Translations under genes and position numbers: made by a program | Shown: positions 49,910 through 58,893 of the stretch, piece by piece | Numbering within the stretch: the first letter of the stretch is position 1 | Layout: each line of letters opens with the position of its first letter | The notes under the pieces: generated by a model | Told to the model about the DNA's origin: nothing | Seen by the model: only the letters and a program-made list of their open reading frames with translations | The model's database searches: none | Source of the DNA: Flavobacteriales bacterium | GTDB taxonomy: Bacteria > Bacteroidota > Bacteroidia > Flavobacteriales_F > PHOS-HE28 | Direction of reading: 5' to 3' | DNA length: 64,000 bases | Assembly (NCBI GenBank): GCA_016788635.1 | Contig: JAEUSU010000041.1 | Coordinates: 297,830 to 361,829 of the forward strand

Positions 49910-51130
49910 TCATGCCCGCTCGATCCCCTCCCGCAGCGCGTCCATGAACTTCTCGGTGCTGAGGTAGTGCTCCGCGCCGACCTTCTCACCGTGTATGCAC
50001 ACCGCGAGGTCCTTGGTCATCTTGCCGCTCTCCACGGTGCGGATGCACACGTTCTCCAGCTTCGTGCTGAAGTCGATGAGGGCCTGGTTGCCATCGAGCT
50101 TGCCGCGGAAGGCCAGGCCACGCGTCCACGCGAAAATGCTGGCGATGGGGTTGGTGCTGGTGGGCTTGCCCTGCTGGTGCATGCGGTAGTGGCGCGTCAC
50201 CGTACCGTGCGCCGCCTCCGCCTCCATGGTCTTGCCGTCGGGGGTGATGAGCACGCTGGTCATCAGGCCCAATGATCCGAAGCCTTGCGCCACGGTATCG
50301 CTCTGCACGTCGCCGTCGTAATTCTTGCAGGCCCATACATAGCCGCCGCTCCACTTCATGGCGCTGGCCACCATGTCGTCGATCAAGCGGTGCTCGTATA
50401 CGATGCCGGCCTCCTGGAACGCGGCCTTGAAGTCCTTTTGGTACACCTCCTCGAAGATGTCCTTGAAGCGGCCGTCGTACTTCTTCAAGATGGTGTTCTT
50501 GGTGCTGAGGTAGAGCGGCCACTTCTTCGCGAGTGCCAGGTTGAAGCAGCTGCGCGCGAAGCCCTCGATGCTCTCGTCGGTGTTGTACATGCTCAGGGCC
50601 ACGCCGTTGCCCTCGAAGTCGTACACGTTCCAGGTCTGCGCCTCACCACCGTCGTCCGGGGTGAAGGTCATGGTGAGCTTGCCCTTGCCCTTGATCACGG
50701 CATCGGTGGCGCGGTACTGATCGCCGAAGGCATGGCGGCCGATCACAATGGGCTGCGTCCAACCGGGCACCAGGCGCGGGATGTTGCTGATCACGATGGG
50801 CTCGCGGAACACGGTGCCGCCAAGGATGTTGCGGATGGTGCCGTTGGGGCTCTTCCACATCTGTTTCAGACCGAACTCCTTCACACGCGCTTCGTCCGGC
50901 GTGATCGTCGCGCACTTGATGCCCACGCTGTGCTTCAGGATGGCCTTGGCGCTCTCCACCGTCACCTTGTCATCGGTCTTGTCGCGGTATTCGATGCCGA
51001 GGTCGTAGTACTCGATGGGCACATCCACATACGGGAGGATCAGCTGGTCCTTGATCCACTTCCAGATGATGCGGGTCATCTCATCGCCATCGAGCTCTAC
51101 TACCGGGTTCGCGACTTTGATCTTGGCCAT
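49910..51130 (-). CDS. icd: NADP-dependent isocitrate dehydrogenase, eukaryotic-type
   Basis: Oxidative decarboxylation of isocitrate to 2-oxoglutarate in the TCA cycle. 406 residues, the length of the homodimeric eukaryotic-like subfamily rather than the E. coli type. Landmarks: [40 protein letters not shown], the substrate loop [30 protein letters not shown] metal site ([20 protein letters not shown]) and [13 protein letters not shown] promoter box at 51189 puts an AACC-type repeat array in its 5' leader. Confidence 0.96.
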   Translation of the reverse strand: MAKIKVANPVVELDGDEMTRIIWKWIKDQLILPYVDVPIEYYDLGIEYRDKTDDKVTVESAKAILKHSVGIKCATITPDEARVKEFGLKQMWKSPNGTIRNILGGTVFREPIVISNIPRLVPGWTQPIVIGRHAFGDQYRATDAVIKGKGKLTMTFTPDDGGEAQTWNVYDFEGNGVALSMYNTDESIEGFARSCFNLALAKKWPLYLSTKNTILKKYDGRFKDIFEEVYQKDFKAAFQEAGIVYEHRLIDDMVASAMKWSGGYVWACKNYDGDVQSDTVAQGFGSLGLMTSVLITPDGKTMEAEAAHGTVTRHYRMHQQGKPTSTNPIASIFAWTRGLAFRGKLDGNQALIDFSTKLENVCIRTVESGKMTKDLAVCIHGEKVGAEHYLSTEKFMDALREGIERA

Positions 51131-51271
51131 TTTCCGTGGGCGGTTGAGGGTTGCAGGTTGAAGGACCGGCAGGTTGGGGGTTGGGGCGCGAAACTAACTG
51201 TCAGGTTCGACCTCGATCGGCCAGCAACCCTCAACCTTCGTCAACCCCCAACCCACGTCAACCTCCATCCC
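51131..51271. repeat. Inverted array of GGTTG/CAACC units between icd and dnaX
   Basis: The left arm (about 51142-51186) reads GGTTGAGGGTTGCAGGTTGA and continues with GGTTGGGGG units. The right arm (about 51222-51277) reads AGCAACCCTCAACCTTCGTC and continues with CAACCCCCAACCC, GTCAACCTCC and CCTCAACCC. The arms can pair imperfectly. The icd promoter lies between them, so the left arm would be transcribed in the icd leader. Confidence 0.8.
51189..51196 (-). promoter_or_regulatory. Promoter -7 box (TAGTTTCG)
   Basis: Minus-strand TAnnTTCG box 58 nt before the icd ATG at 51130. The leader between them is made of AACC-type repeats. Confidence 0.5.
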
Positions 51272-53077
51272 TCAACCCAGGTCCAGGTCCAGCTCCTCCC
51301 TCAGCTTCAGCAACGCGGGGTTGCGCTCGGCCATCAGGTTGAAGCGGTCCTTGGGGGTGTAGCGCGGGCGGTTGTCCGTCACTTCCACCTTCACGATCTC
51401 CAGTTCGAGCTTCTCATCCCCGAGGGCCCGGCGCAGGTGGCCCAGCAGCGCGGGCTTCTCCTCGCGCATGTACTTCTCCTGCACTTCATTCACGATCACA
51501 AAGCGCACTTTGCCCGGGCCTTCGGGCTCCGGTTCGCGGGCCACCAGGGTGGCATGCAGGCTGTTCTTGCCTTCACGCTTGCGCTCCAGAGCATAGTCCT
51601 TCCACACCTTCAACAGCAGGGCGTTGTTCACCGGCAGAAGGGAAGCGGCCTCGGGCTTGTCCAGGGCGGTCTCCTCCGGTGCAGCGGACGGGGGGGCGGC
51701 CACCGGTGCCTGCACACGTTCAGCCTCGGCCTGTATCTGGCGCAGCGAGGGCAGGCCGGTGCTCCGGCGCACGGGGTCCGGTGCGGCCACGCTGGTCGCT
51801 TTCACCGGGGCTGGCGCAGGGGTGGCAGTTGCCTGCGGGGGAGCTACCGGTCCGTCAGGACTTTTTTTTTGTGCCAGCGTCGAAGCTTCAGCGGAGACGT
51901 TCCCGGGCGCCGTAGCCTTGGCCGTGGCGGGCGGTGCACTGGCCGCAGCCGGCATGGCCGCGTTGCCATTGTCGGCGTCCCCCTTATCCGCCAGGCGGCA
52001 GAGCTGGATCAGGGTCAGTTCCACCAGCAGGCGCGGCTCCTTCACCAGTTTGTACTGGGCATCGCATTGGGCGATGCGCTCCAGGCCATCGAACAGCAGG
52101 TGGCGCGGGGCGGCGGCGCCCTGCTTCAGGTAGCGCGCGTTCAGGTCCTCGCTCACCTCCAGCAGCCCAATGGTGCGGGGGTCGCGGGCCACAAGCAGGT
52201 CGCGGAAGTGGTGGCCCAGCCCGGCGATGAAGAGGTGACCATCGAAGCCGTTGCGCAGAATGGTGTCGAACTCCAACAGGCATGCGGCGGTGTCGCCCTT
52301 CAGGATGGCCTCGGTGATGCTGAAGTAGTGCTCGTGGTCCAGCACGTTCAGGTTGGTCACCACGTCCTGGTAGCTGAGGCGGTGCCCGCTGAAGCTCACC
52401 AGCTGGTCGAAGATGCTGAGGGCGTCGCGCAGGCCTCCGTCCGCCTTCTGGGCGATCACGTGCAGGGCCTGCGGCTCGGCCTGGATGTCCTCCTTCACGG
52501 CAATGCCGGCCAGGTGCCGCACGGTATCCGCCACGGTGATGCGGCGGAAGTCGAAGACCTGGCAGCGGCTCAGGATGGTGGGCAGGATCTTGTGCTTCTC
52601 GGTGGTGGCCAGGATGAAGATGGCGTATGAGGGGGGTTCCTCCAGGGTCTTCAGGAAGGCGTTGAAAGCCGCCGCGCTCAGCATGTGCACTTCGTCGATG
52701 ATGTACACCTTCTTGGTGCCCACCTGGGGTGCGATCTGCACCTGCAGGATCAGGTTGCGGATGTCGTCGACGCTGTTGTTGCTGGCGGCGTCCAGCTCGA
52801 ATATGTTCAGGCTGTGGCCCTCTTCGAAGGTCTTGCAGGGGGCGCACTCCCCGCAGGTGCTCAGGTCGTCGTGGAGTTGCTCGCAGTTGATGGTGCGGGC
52901 CAGGATGCGGGCGCAGGTGGTCTTGCCCACCCCCCGGGGCCCGGTGAAGAGGAAGGCCTGGGCCAGGTGCCCGGTGCGGATGGCGTTCTTGAGGGTCTCG
53001 GTGACGGCCTCCTGGCCCACCACCGTATCGAAGGTGGCCGGGCGGTACTTGCGGGCGCTGACGATGAAGGGTCCCAT
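51272..53077 (-). CDS. dnaX: DNA polymerase III subunit tau/gamma, with A9 frameshift site
   Basis: Clamp-loader ATPase, 601 residues for full-length tau. Walker A FTGPRGVGKTTCARIL at about 44-59, zinc cysteines 65, 75, 78 and 81, the D-E-x-H box IIDEVHML at 126-133, sensor ILATTEKH and the SRC arginine finger at 170-172. A Pro/Ala-rich linker (about 395-490) precedes the tau-specific C-terminus. At 51862-51870 the coding strand has nine A in CAA AAA AAA AGT (residues 403-406). A +1 or -1 slip gives a stop within 2-5 codons, which would make a gamma-type product of about 407-410 residues. The start at 53077 follows a TATCTTGG box. Confidence 0.95.
   Translation of the reverse strand: MGPFIVSARKYRPATFDTVVGQEAVTETLKNAIRTGHLAQAFLFTGPRGVGKTTCARILARTINCEQLHDDLSTCGECAPCKTFEEGHSLNIFELDAASNNSVDDIRNLILQVQIAPQVGTKKVYIIDEVHMLSAAAFNAFLKTLEEPPSYAIFILATTEKHKILPTILSRCQVFDFRRITVADTVRHLAGIAVKEDIQAEPQALHVIAQKADGGLRDALSIFDQLVSFSGHRLSYQDVVTNLNVLDHEHYFSITEAILKGDTAACLLEFDTILRNGFDGHLFIAGLGHHFRDLLVARDPRTIGLLEVSEDLNARYLKQGAAAPRHLLFDGLERIAQCDAQYKLVKEPRLLVELTLIQLCRLADKGDADNGNAAMPAAASAPPATAKATAPGNVSAEASTLAQKKSPDGPVAPPQATATPAPAPVKATSVAAPDPVRRSTGLPSLRQIQAEAERVQAPVAAPPSAAPEETALDKPEAASLLPVNNALLLKVWKDYALERKREGKNSLHATLVAREPEPEGPGKVRFVIVNEVQEKYMREEKPALLGHLRRALGDEKLELEIVKVEVTDNRPRYTPKDRFNLMAERNPALLKLREELDLDLG
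51862..51870 (-). promoter_or_regulatory. A9 slippery run in dnaX (predicted frameshift/transcriptional slippage site)
   Basis: Nine consecutive A on the coding strand in a GC-rich gene. With ten A the next codons are AAG TCC TGA; with eight they are GTC CTG ACG GAC CGG TAG. Either slip ends translation at the junction between the ATPase/oligomerisation part and the tau tail. Confidence 0.8.
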
Positions 53078-53084
53078 AGGGCGG

Positions 53085-53092
53085 CCAAGATA
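53085..53092 (-). promoter_or_regulatory. Promoter -7 box (TATCTTGG)
   Basis: Minus-strand TAnnTTnG variant 7 nt before the dnaX ATG at 53077. Confidence 0.45.
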
Positions 53093-53099
53093 GAAGTGC

Positions 53100-53265
53100 G
53101 ATAGGGTTGGGGGTCGGAGGTTGATAAGTTGGAAGTTGAATAGTCGAAAATCGTTGTCTTTCAGCTGGTTGATCGATGCGTCCAGGTCGGGTTGCGAACA
53201 GGTCCCTGTCCTGCTCAACCCTCAAGCCAGGTCGGCCTTCAACCTTCAACCTACCAGCGAAAGGC
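53100..53265. repeat. Inverted array of GGTTG/CAACC units between dnaX and rpsF
   Basis: The left part reads GGGTTGGGGGTCGGAGGTTG, then AAGTTGGAAGTTGAATAG. The right part reads CTCAACCCTCAAGCCAGG, then CCTTCAACCTTCAACCTACC. It is the same unit family and orientation as at 51131-51271, so dnaX is flanked on both sides. No gene seen in this 228-bp gap. Confidence 0.75.
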
Positions 53266-53274
53266 AGGATCAGC

Positions 53275-53282
53275 TACATTCG
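53275..53282 (+). promoter_or_regulatory. Promoter -7 box (TACATTCG)
   Basis: TAnnTTCG variant 23 nt before the rpsF ATG; likely promoter of the rpsF-rpsR-rplI operon. Confidence 0.6.
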
Positions 53283-53305
53283 CGGCCCAATCAACCGAAA
53301 GGCCA

Positions 53306-53665
53306 ATGACCAACCGGTACGAGACCGTCTTCATTTTAACTCCCGTTTTGTCTGAGGACCAGGCAAAGGAGGCGGTCAAAAAGTTCAAAGACCTGATCAA
53401 GAAAGGCCGTGGAAAGGTCCACCACGAAGAGCACTGGGGGATGCGCAAGCTCGCGTATCCGATCCAGAAGAAGTCCTCGGGCTTCTACCACATGTTCGAG
53501 TTCGAAAGCGAGGCCGCGTTCGTGGACAAGCTGGAGACCGAATACCGCCGCGATGAGCGCGTGATCCGTTTCCTGACCGTGGCCATGGACAAGCATCACA
53601 TCAGCTTTGCCGAGCGCCGCCGCAGCAAGCGCACCGAAGCCGCACCGGCCGCTGAACAAGTCTGA
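53306..53665 (+). CDS. rpsF: 30S ribosomal protein S6
   Basis: 119 residues. [20 protein letters not shown] starts the S6 fold; [20 protein letters not shown] and [20 protein letters not shown] are conserved. The ATG at 53306 gives the family start; a longer upstream frame covers the repeat array and is rejected. First gene of rpsF-rpsR-rplI, the common order in bacteria. Confidence 0.97.
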   Translation: MTNRYETVFILTPVLSEDQAKEAVKKFKDLIKKGRGKVHHEEHWGMRKLAYPIQKKSSGFYHMFEFESEAAFVDKLETEYRRDERVIRFLTVAMDKHHISFAERRRSKRTEAAPAAEQV

Positions 53666-53679
53666 CCCCCCGAACGACC

Positions 53680-53988
53680 ATGAGCGAAACGACGACCACG
53701 CCCGCCGCCGCCCCCGCGGCCGCCGGCCCCGGAGGTGAGATCCGCTACCTCACCCCGATCGCCATCGAGACCAAGAAGGAGAAGTACTGCCGCTTCAAGA
53801 AGATGGGCATTACTTACATCGACTACAAGGATGCCGATTTCCTGCTGCGCTTTGTGAACGAACAGGGCAAGATCCTGCCCCGCCGCCTCACGGGCACCAG
53901 CCTGAAGTACCAGCGCAAGGTGTCCCAGGCCATCAAGCGCAGCCGCCACCTGGCCCTCATGCCCTACGTGGCCGACATGCTCAAGTAA
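53680..53988 (+). CDS. rpsR: 30S ribosomal protein S18
   Basis: 102 residues. The conserved core runs from [20 protein letters not shown] through [20 protein letters not shown] to [17 protein letters not shown]. The first 20 residues are an Ala/Pro/Thr-rich extension ([16 protein letters not shown]) beyond the core. It is 14 bp after rpsF. S18 binds S6 in the 30S platform. Confidence 0.97.
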   Translation: MSETTTTPAAAPAAAGPGGEIRYLTPIAIETKKEKYCRFKKMGITYIDYKDADFLLRFVNEQGKILPRRLTGTSLKYQRKVSQAIKRSRHLALMPYVADMLK

Positions 53989-54008
53989 CCCGCAACACGC
54001 CTACGACC

Positions 54009-54455
54009 ATGGAAGTGATCCTGAAGAAAGACGTGGAGCACCTGGGCTACGCCAACGACGTGGTGAAGGTGCGCGACGGGTATGCCCGCAATTTCCTGCT
54101 GCCCCGCGGCCTGGCCGTGCTGGCATCGGACAGCGAGCGCAAGCAACTGGCCGAGACGCAGCGCCAGCGCGCGCACAAGGAGGCCAAGATCAAGACCGAG
54201 GCCGAGCGCATGGCCGAGCTCGCCATCGCCAAGCCGATCACCATCGGCGCCAAGGTGGGCGAGAGCGGAAAGATCTTCGGCAGTGTCAACACCATCATGC
54301 TCGCCGACGCCCTGCGCGGCCTGGGTGTGGAGGTGGACCGCAAGCACATCAAATTGCGCGGCGAGGCCATCAAGAACATCGGCCGGTACGAGGCCGAAGT
54401 GGCTTTCCACCGCGACGTGGTGCGCACCATCCCCTTCGAGGTGGTGGCCGAGTGA
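54009..54455 (+). CDS. rplI: 50S ribosomal protein L9
   Basis: 148 residues, standard length. MEVILKKDVEHLGYANDVVK and the VRDGYARNFLLPRGLAV block are the L9 N-terminal signature. A long connecting helix and the C-terminal domain (KVGESGKIFGSVNTIMLADA) follow. Last gene of the operon; terminator 26 bp downstream. Confidence 0.97.
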   Translation: MEVILKKDVEHLGYANDVVKVRDGYARNFLLPRGLAVLASDSERKQLAETQRQRAHKEAKIKTEAERMAELAIAKPITIGAKVGESGKIFGSVNTIMLADALRGLGVEVDRKHIKLRGEAIKNIGRYEAEVAFHRDVVRTIPFEVVAE

Positions 54456-54480
54456 AATAGGAATTAGGAACTCCAGAGAG

Positions 54481-54507
54481 CAAGGGGCCGCAAGGCCCCT
54501 TGTTCGT
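54481..54507 (+). terminator. Rho-independent terminator after rplI
   Basis: Perfect 9-bp stem CAAGGGGCC / GGCCCCTTG with GCAA tetraloop, followed by TTCGTT. Confidence 0.8.
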
Positions 54508-54537
54508 TCAGGTAGCGGTGGTTCACGTCCGGTTCTT

Positions 54538-54545
54538 TTCCTTTG
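54538..54545 (+). promoter_or_regulatory. Promoter -7 box (TTCCTTTG)
   Basis: Same variant as at 22770, 5 nt before the ATG at 54551. Confidence 0.45.
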
Positions 54546-54550
54546 CGCCC

Positions 54551-55321
54551 ATGCGCCCCTACCTGCTTGCCTTTCTGTGCCTGGCCTGTCCGGGACTGTC
54601 GCTCGTAGCTCAACAGACTTCGAAGCCCGTGGACCCGGACCCGGGCACATGGTACTTCACCTCCGGCGGGGAATGGATCTTCTCCGCGCCCATGCTGGAC
54701 GTGCAGGGCGGCACGCCCGGCTCCATCGCGCAGCCGGTGCAGAGCGGCGACCAGGGTGCCGTGGTGCGCTGGGCGCCCTTCTTCAACGCGCAGGGTGTGG
54801 GCAACTACGACTTCAGCAAGAGCGTGGGCATGTTCGTGGGCCTGGCGATCCGCAACGTGGGCTTCATCTATGCCGTGCCCAATGACTCATTGGACCGCCG
54901 CTACAAGTTCCGCACCTACAACGTGGGCGTGCCCATCGGCCTGAAGTTCGGTAGGATGAACGGCGGCCTGTTCTTCCTGGGCTATGAGCCGGAGCTGGTG
55001 CTGCACTACAAGGAGAAGAAGTTCCAGGACGAGCGCAAGGACCGGTTCTCCGTGTGGTTCAGCGACCGCACGGACCTTTTCACCCACAGCGTGATGGCCG
55101 GTTTCCAGTTCGGCAACGGGGCCTGCCTGAAGGTGAAGTACTACCTCAATAACTTCCACAACACCTCCTTCGAGGAGACCGTGGACGGCGTGCGGGTGCG
55201 CCCCTATGCCGGGTTGAACGCCAACGTGCTTTATGTAAGCATCGGCTTCGGGCTCTTCAAGAAGGAGAGCTACGACATTCCGGGTATCACACCCGGCGAG
55301 CAGCGCGCCAGCCGCTTCTGA
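54551..55321 (+). CDS. Outer-membrane beta-barrel-like protein
   Basis: 256 residues. The signal peptide is PYLLAFLCLACPGLSLVAQQ. The mature protein has barrel-like strands (VGMFVGLAIRNVGFIYAVP, YNVGVPIGLKFGRMNGGLFF, SVMAGFQFGNGACLKVKYYL, NANVLYVSIGFGLF). The last strand is followed by a 16-residue tail, so the terminal-Phe rule is met only as SRF at the very end. No clear family name; resembles Bacteroidota porin-family barrels. Confidence 0.65.
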   Translation: MRPYLLAFLCLACPGLSLVAQQTSKPVDPDPGTWYFTSGGEWIFSAPMLDVQGGTPGSIAQPVQSGDQGAVVRWAPFFNAQGVGNYDFSKSVGMFVGLAIRNVGFIYAVPNDSLDRRYKFRTYNVGVPIGLKFGRMNGGLFFLGYEPELVLHYKEKKFQDERKDRFSVWFSDRTDLFTHSVMAGFQFGNGACLKVKYYLNNFHNTSFEETVDGVRVRPYAGLNANVLYVSIGFGLFKKESYDIPGITPGEQRASRF

Positions 55322-55328
55322 TCGCCCT

Positions 55329-56435
55329 TTAGTGGCGGTACAGCCTGTTCCGCCACCAGACGTACACCTGGTTCACGGTGGTCTTCACCTGCACCAGGCC
55401 CTTGTCCAGTTTGAACTCCCGGATGGGCTCGTTGCGGAAGATGGTCTGGCCGCGGCCGCGTGTCCAGGCCTTCAGGTTCCCTACGGGATCAACGTAACAC
55501 AGCATGTTCCAGGAGACCATCCAGCGGTCCGGCCAGAACTGCTCCACCAGGTCCATGCGCCCATCGTGGAACACGCGCATGAAGGTCTGGTCCCTGATCA
55601 CCACCATGCTGTCCACCACCTCCCAGTATTGGGGAATGAAATCGAAGGCCGTGTACACCCGGCCGCCTTGGAACACCTTCAGGGCATTGGTCTGGTCGAT
55701 ATAGGCCACCATGCCCATGCCCACCTGATAGCTCTGCGGCATGATGGGCTCCAACTCGTGGATGTAGCCCCGGTAGAACGCCTTGAAGACCTTGTCGATC
55801 GGGTCCTGGTAGGCCACCACGTCCTGCGCGGCCTTGTAGTCCAGCTGTTCATTCACCATGTTCACCAGCTCGTAGATCTCGCCCTGATAGAACACCTTGA
55901 ACTTGCGTTCGAAGTTGGTGGTGTAGGCCAGCACGTTGTCCCCGCTCTTCCAGGTCTCCACCGGGAAGATCGCCAGGGCATCCTCCAGCAGCATGGTGCG
56001 GCCGCGGTAGTACACGTTCAGCTTCTGCATCACATTGTCATAGAAGGCAATGAGGCTGTCCTCCACAATGTGGTCGCCGGTGTTGTAGCAGAGGAGCTTT
56101 TGGCCGTAGACCGGGTCCCAGCATTTCAACAGGCCCGCCAGCAGATAGCCCACGTTGTTCAGGGTCACCGTCGGAAGGATGCTCGGCGTGCGCTCCAACA
56201 GGATGGTCTTGGCGTTGCGGTGCACCTTGATGTCCATATTGGGTGCCGCATAGGCCAGGAAGTTGCCCCCCGTGGCATAAGCCATCGGTGGCAGGGGTTC
56301 CAGCTGGCGGAACTCACCCGCCTCGAACACGTGGAAGCGGTCCATGAAGTCCAGGAAGGCGCTCACATCCTGCGCCCGGGCAGGGGGCAGCAGCAGGGTG
56401 AGCAACAGACCGGTGAGGGTTAGGGTGCGGATCAT
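55329..56435 (-). CDS. Secreted repeat protein, probable beta-propeller
   Basis: 368 residues. The signal peptide ends at ARAQ. The rest is about eight units of 35-45 residues with the pattern D-x-V-x-A-Y ... K-V-F-Y-x-G-x-x-x-x-L. Examples are NVLAYTTNFERKFKVFYQG, VVAYQDPIDKVFKAFYRG, MVAYIDQTNALKVFQGG, MVVIRDQTFMRVFHDG and MLCYVDPVGNLKAWTRG. The period and the aromatic/Gly turns fit four-stranded propeller blades. No sorting domain, lipobox or enzyme motif seen. Function unknown; a surface or periplasmic scaffold is plausible. Confidence 0.65.
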   Translation of the reverse strand: MIRTLTLTGLLLTLLLPPARAQDVSAFLDFMDRFHVFEAGEFRQLEPLPPMAYATGGNFLAYAAPNMDIKVHRNAKTILLERTPSILPTVTLNNVGYLLAGLLKCWDPVYGQKLLCYNTGDHIVEDSLIAFYDNVMQKLNVYYRGRTMLLEDALAIFPVETWKSGDNVLAYTTNFERKFKVFYQGEIYELVNMVNEQLDYKAAQDVVAYQDPIDKVFKAFYRGYIHELEPIMPQSYQVGMGMVAYIDQTNALKVFQGGRVYTAFDFIPQYWEVVDSMVVIRDQTFMRVFHDGRMDLVEQFWPDRWMVSWNMLCYVDPVGNLKAWTRGRGQTIFRNEPIREFKLDKGLVQVKTTVNQVYVWWRNRLYRH

Positions 56436-56439
56436 GCGG

Positions 56440-56447
56440 GGAAGTTA
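56440..56447 (-). promoter_or_regulatory. Promoter -7 box (TAACTTCC)
   Basis: Minus-strand near-match to TAnnTTCG, 4 nt before the ATG at 56435. Confidence 0.4.
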
Positions 56448-56517
56448 CGTGGCGGCCGTCATCTCCAACGGCGTGCCGTGATGGTGCGCGGCGCCGGGAT
56501 GCTCTGTCCGCATCGGT

Positions 56518-56525
56518 TACCTTTG
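56518..56525 (+). promoter_or_regulatory. Promoter -7 box (TACCTTTG)
   Basis: Exact TAnnTTTG match 23 nt before the aconitase ATG at 56549. Confidence 0.65.
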
Positions 56526-56548
56526 CCGCCCGAAACTGAAGCCAGCGA

Positions 56549-58825
56549 ATGAGCCAGAAGATCTTCGACCTCGACATGATCAAGGCGGTGTATGACCGCT
56601 TCCCCACACGTGTGGCCGCTGCCCGCAAGGCCGTTGGCCATCCCTTGACCCTCAGCGAGAAGATCCTCTACACCCACCTTTGGGATGGCGATGCCAGGAG
56701 CGCTTTCGGCCGTGGCAAGGACTATGTCGATTTCGCGCCGGACCGTGTCGCCATGCAGGACGCCACCGCGCAGATGGCGCTGCTCCAATTCAGCACCACG
56801 GGCCGCAAGCAGGTGGCCGTGCCCAGCACCGTGCATTGCGATCACTTGATCCAGGCGCGGGTAGGGGCGAAGCAGGACCTGCAGGACGCACTGCTGAAGA
56901 GCAACGAAGTCTTCAACTTCCTGGAGAGCATCAGCAACAAGTACGGCATCGGCTTCTGGAAGCCGGGCGCGGGCATCATCCACCAGGTGGTGCTGGAACA
57001 GTATGCCTTCCCCGGTGGCATGATGATCGGCACCGACAGCCACACGGTGAACGCCGGCGGCCTGGGCATGATCGCCATCGGCGTGGGCGGTGCCGATGCG
57101 TGCGACGTGATGAGCGGCCTCGCTTGGGAACTGAAGTGGCCCAAGCTCATCGGCGTGAAGCTCACCGGCAAGCTCAGCGGCTGGGCCAGCCCGAAGGATG
57201 TGATCCTCAAAGTGGCCGGCATCCTCACCGTGAAAGGTGGCACCGGTGCCATCGTGGAGTACTTCGGTCCCGGCGCCGAGAGCATGAGCTGCACCGGCAA
57301 GGGCACCATCGCCAACATGGGCGCGGAGATCGGCGCGACGACCTCGACCTTCAGCTACGACGACAGCATGCGCCGCTACCTGAACGGCACCGGCCGCGCG
57401 GAAGTGGCCGCCATGGCCGACAAGATCGCCGCGCACCTGCAGGGCGACCCTGAGGTGTATGCCGATCCGGCCAAGTACTTCGATCAAGTCATCGAGATCG
57501 ACCTGAGCACCCTGGAGCCGCACGTGAACGGTCCTTTCACGCCAGACCTCGCACACCCGGTCAGCGAATTCGCCGCAGCCGTGAAGAAGAACGGCTGGCC
57601 CGCCAAACTGGAAGTGGGCCTCATCGGCTCATGCACGAACAGCAGTTACGAGGACCTCACGCGCAGTGCTTCGCTTGCGCAACAGGCCATCGACAAGAAG
57701 CTGAAGGCGAAGAGCGAGTTCACCATCACGCCGGGCAGCGAAGTGGTGCGCTTCACCGCCGAGCGCGACGGCCTGCTGAAGACCTTCGATGCCATGGGCG
57801 GCGTGGTGCTCGCCAACGCCTGCGGCCCCTGTATCGGCCAATGGGCGCGCCACACCGACGACCCGAACCGCAAGAACTCGATCATCACCTCCTTCAACCG
57901 CAACTTCGCCAAGCGCAACGATGGCAATGCGAACACGCATGCCTTCGTGGCCAGCCCGGAGATCGTCACCGCGCTCGCCATCGCCGGCGACCTCACCTTC
58001 AATCCGCTCACCGACGAACTGGTGAACGAAGAAGGAAAGAAGGTGAAGCTCGATGAGCCGAAGGGCCTGGAGCTTCCCCCCAAGGGTTTCAGCGTGGATG
58101 ACCCGGGCTACAAAGCACCCGCCGCCGACGGCAGCACCGTGCAAGTGGTGGTGAAACCCGACAGCGAGCGGCTGCAGCTGCTCGAGCCTTTCCCCGCGTG
58201 GAACGGGAAGAACATCTCCGATGCCGTGGTGCTCATCAAGGCCAAAGGCAAGTGCACCACCGACCACATCAGCATGGCCGGTCCGTGGCTGCGCTACCGC
58301 GGCCACTTGGACAACATCAGCAACAACACGCTCATCGGCGCCACGAACGCCTTCAATGGCGAGACGGACAAGGTGAAGAGCCAGCTCACCGGCGAATATG
58401 GACCGGTACCTGCCACGCAGCGCGGCTACAAGGCAGCAGGTGTCCCGAGCATTGTGGTGGGCGACCACAACTACGGCGAGGGCAGCAGCCGCGAACACGC
58501 CGCCATGCAGCCGCGCCACCTCGGTGTGGCCGCTGTGCTGGTGAAGAGCTTCGCGCGCATCCACGAGACCAACCTGAAGAAGCAGGGCCTGCTGGCCCTC
58601 ACCTTCAGCAACGAGGCCGACTACGACAAGATCCAGGAGGACGACCGCATCGACTTCACCGACCTCACGGCCTTCGCGCCCGGAAAGCCGTTGACGCTGG
58701 TCTTCAAGCACAAGGACGGAAGCAGCGACACGCTGCTCTGCAACCACAGCTACAATGCCCAGCAGATCGAGTGGTTCAAGGCCGGCAGCGCGCTGAACAT
58801 CATCCGCTCGCAGCAGAACAGCTGA
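56549..58825 (+). CDS. acn: Aconitate hydratase, mitochondrial-type
   Basis: TCA-cycle isomerisation of citrate to isocitrate. 758 residues, matching the mitochondrial aconitase subfamily rather than AcnA (about 890) or AcnB. 4Fe-4S ligands are C362 in [11 protein letters not shown] and C425/C428 in [33 protein letters not shown] and the C-terminal swivel domain ([20 protein letters not shown]) are complete. It is flanked by a strong promoter box and a terminator, so it is probably monocistronic. Its partner enzyme icd is 5.4 kb away on the other strand. Confidence 0.96.
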   Translation: MSQKIFDLDMIKAVYDRFPTRVAAARKAVGHPLTLSEKILYTHLWDGDARSAFGRGKDYVDFAPDRVAMQDATAQMALLQFSTTGRKQVAVPSTVHCDHLIQARVGAKQDLQDALLKSNEVFNFLESISNKYGIGFWKPGAGIIHQVVLEQYAFPGGMMIGTDSHTVNAGGLGMIAIGVGGADACDVMSGLAWELKWPKLIGVKLTGKLSGWASPKDVILKVAGILTVKGGTGAIVEYFGPGAESMSCTGKGTIANMGAEIGATTSTFSYDDSMRRYLNGTGRAEVAAMADKIAAHLQGDPEVYADPAKYFDQVIEIDLSTLEPHVNGPFTPDLAHPVSEFAAAVKKNGWPAKLEVGLIGSCTNSSYEDLTRSASLAQQAIDKKLKAKSEFTITPGSEVVRFTAERDGLLKTFDAMGGVVLANACGPCIGQWARHTDDPNRKNSIITSFNRNFAKRNDGNANTHAFVASPEIVTALAIAGDLTFNPLTDELVNEEGKKVKLDEPKGLELPPKGFSVDDPGYKAPAADGSTVQVVVKPDSERLQLLEPFPAWNGKNISDAVVLIKAKGKCTTDHISMAGPWLRYRGHLDNISNNTLIGATNAFNGETDKVKSQLTGEYGPVPATQRGYKAAGVPSIVVGDHNYGEGSSREHAAMQPRHLGVAAVLVKSFARIHETNLKKQGLLALTFSNEADYDKIQEDDRIDFTDLTAFAPGKPLTLVFKHKDGSSDTLLCNHSYNAQQIEWFKAGSALNIIRSQQNS

Positions 58826-58847
58826 TCACGACAGGTCCTGAAATGAG

Positions 58848-58876
58848 AAAGCCCCTCGGATGAGGGGCTTTCTTTT
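58848..58876. terminator. Bidirectional Rho-independent terminator
   Basis: 10-bp stem AAAGCCCCTC / GAGGGGCTTT with GGAT loop, then CTTTTT. A-rich on the other side, so it can serve both aconitase and the convergent barrel gene. Confidence 0.85.
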
Positions 58877-58893
58877 TGGAGGTCAGACGTTCT

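Noticed and set aside
50285..52630. 781-codon open frame antisense to icd and dnaX
   Set aside because: Both opposite genes are certain housekeeping genes; the frame is a codon-bias shadow.
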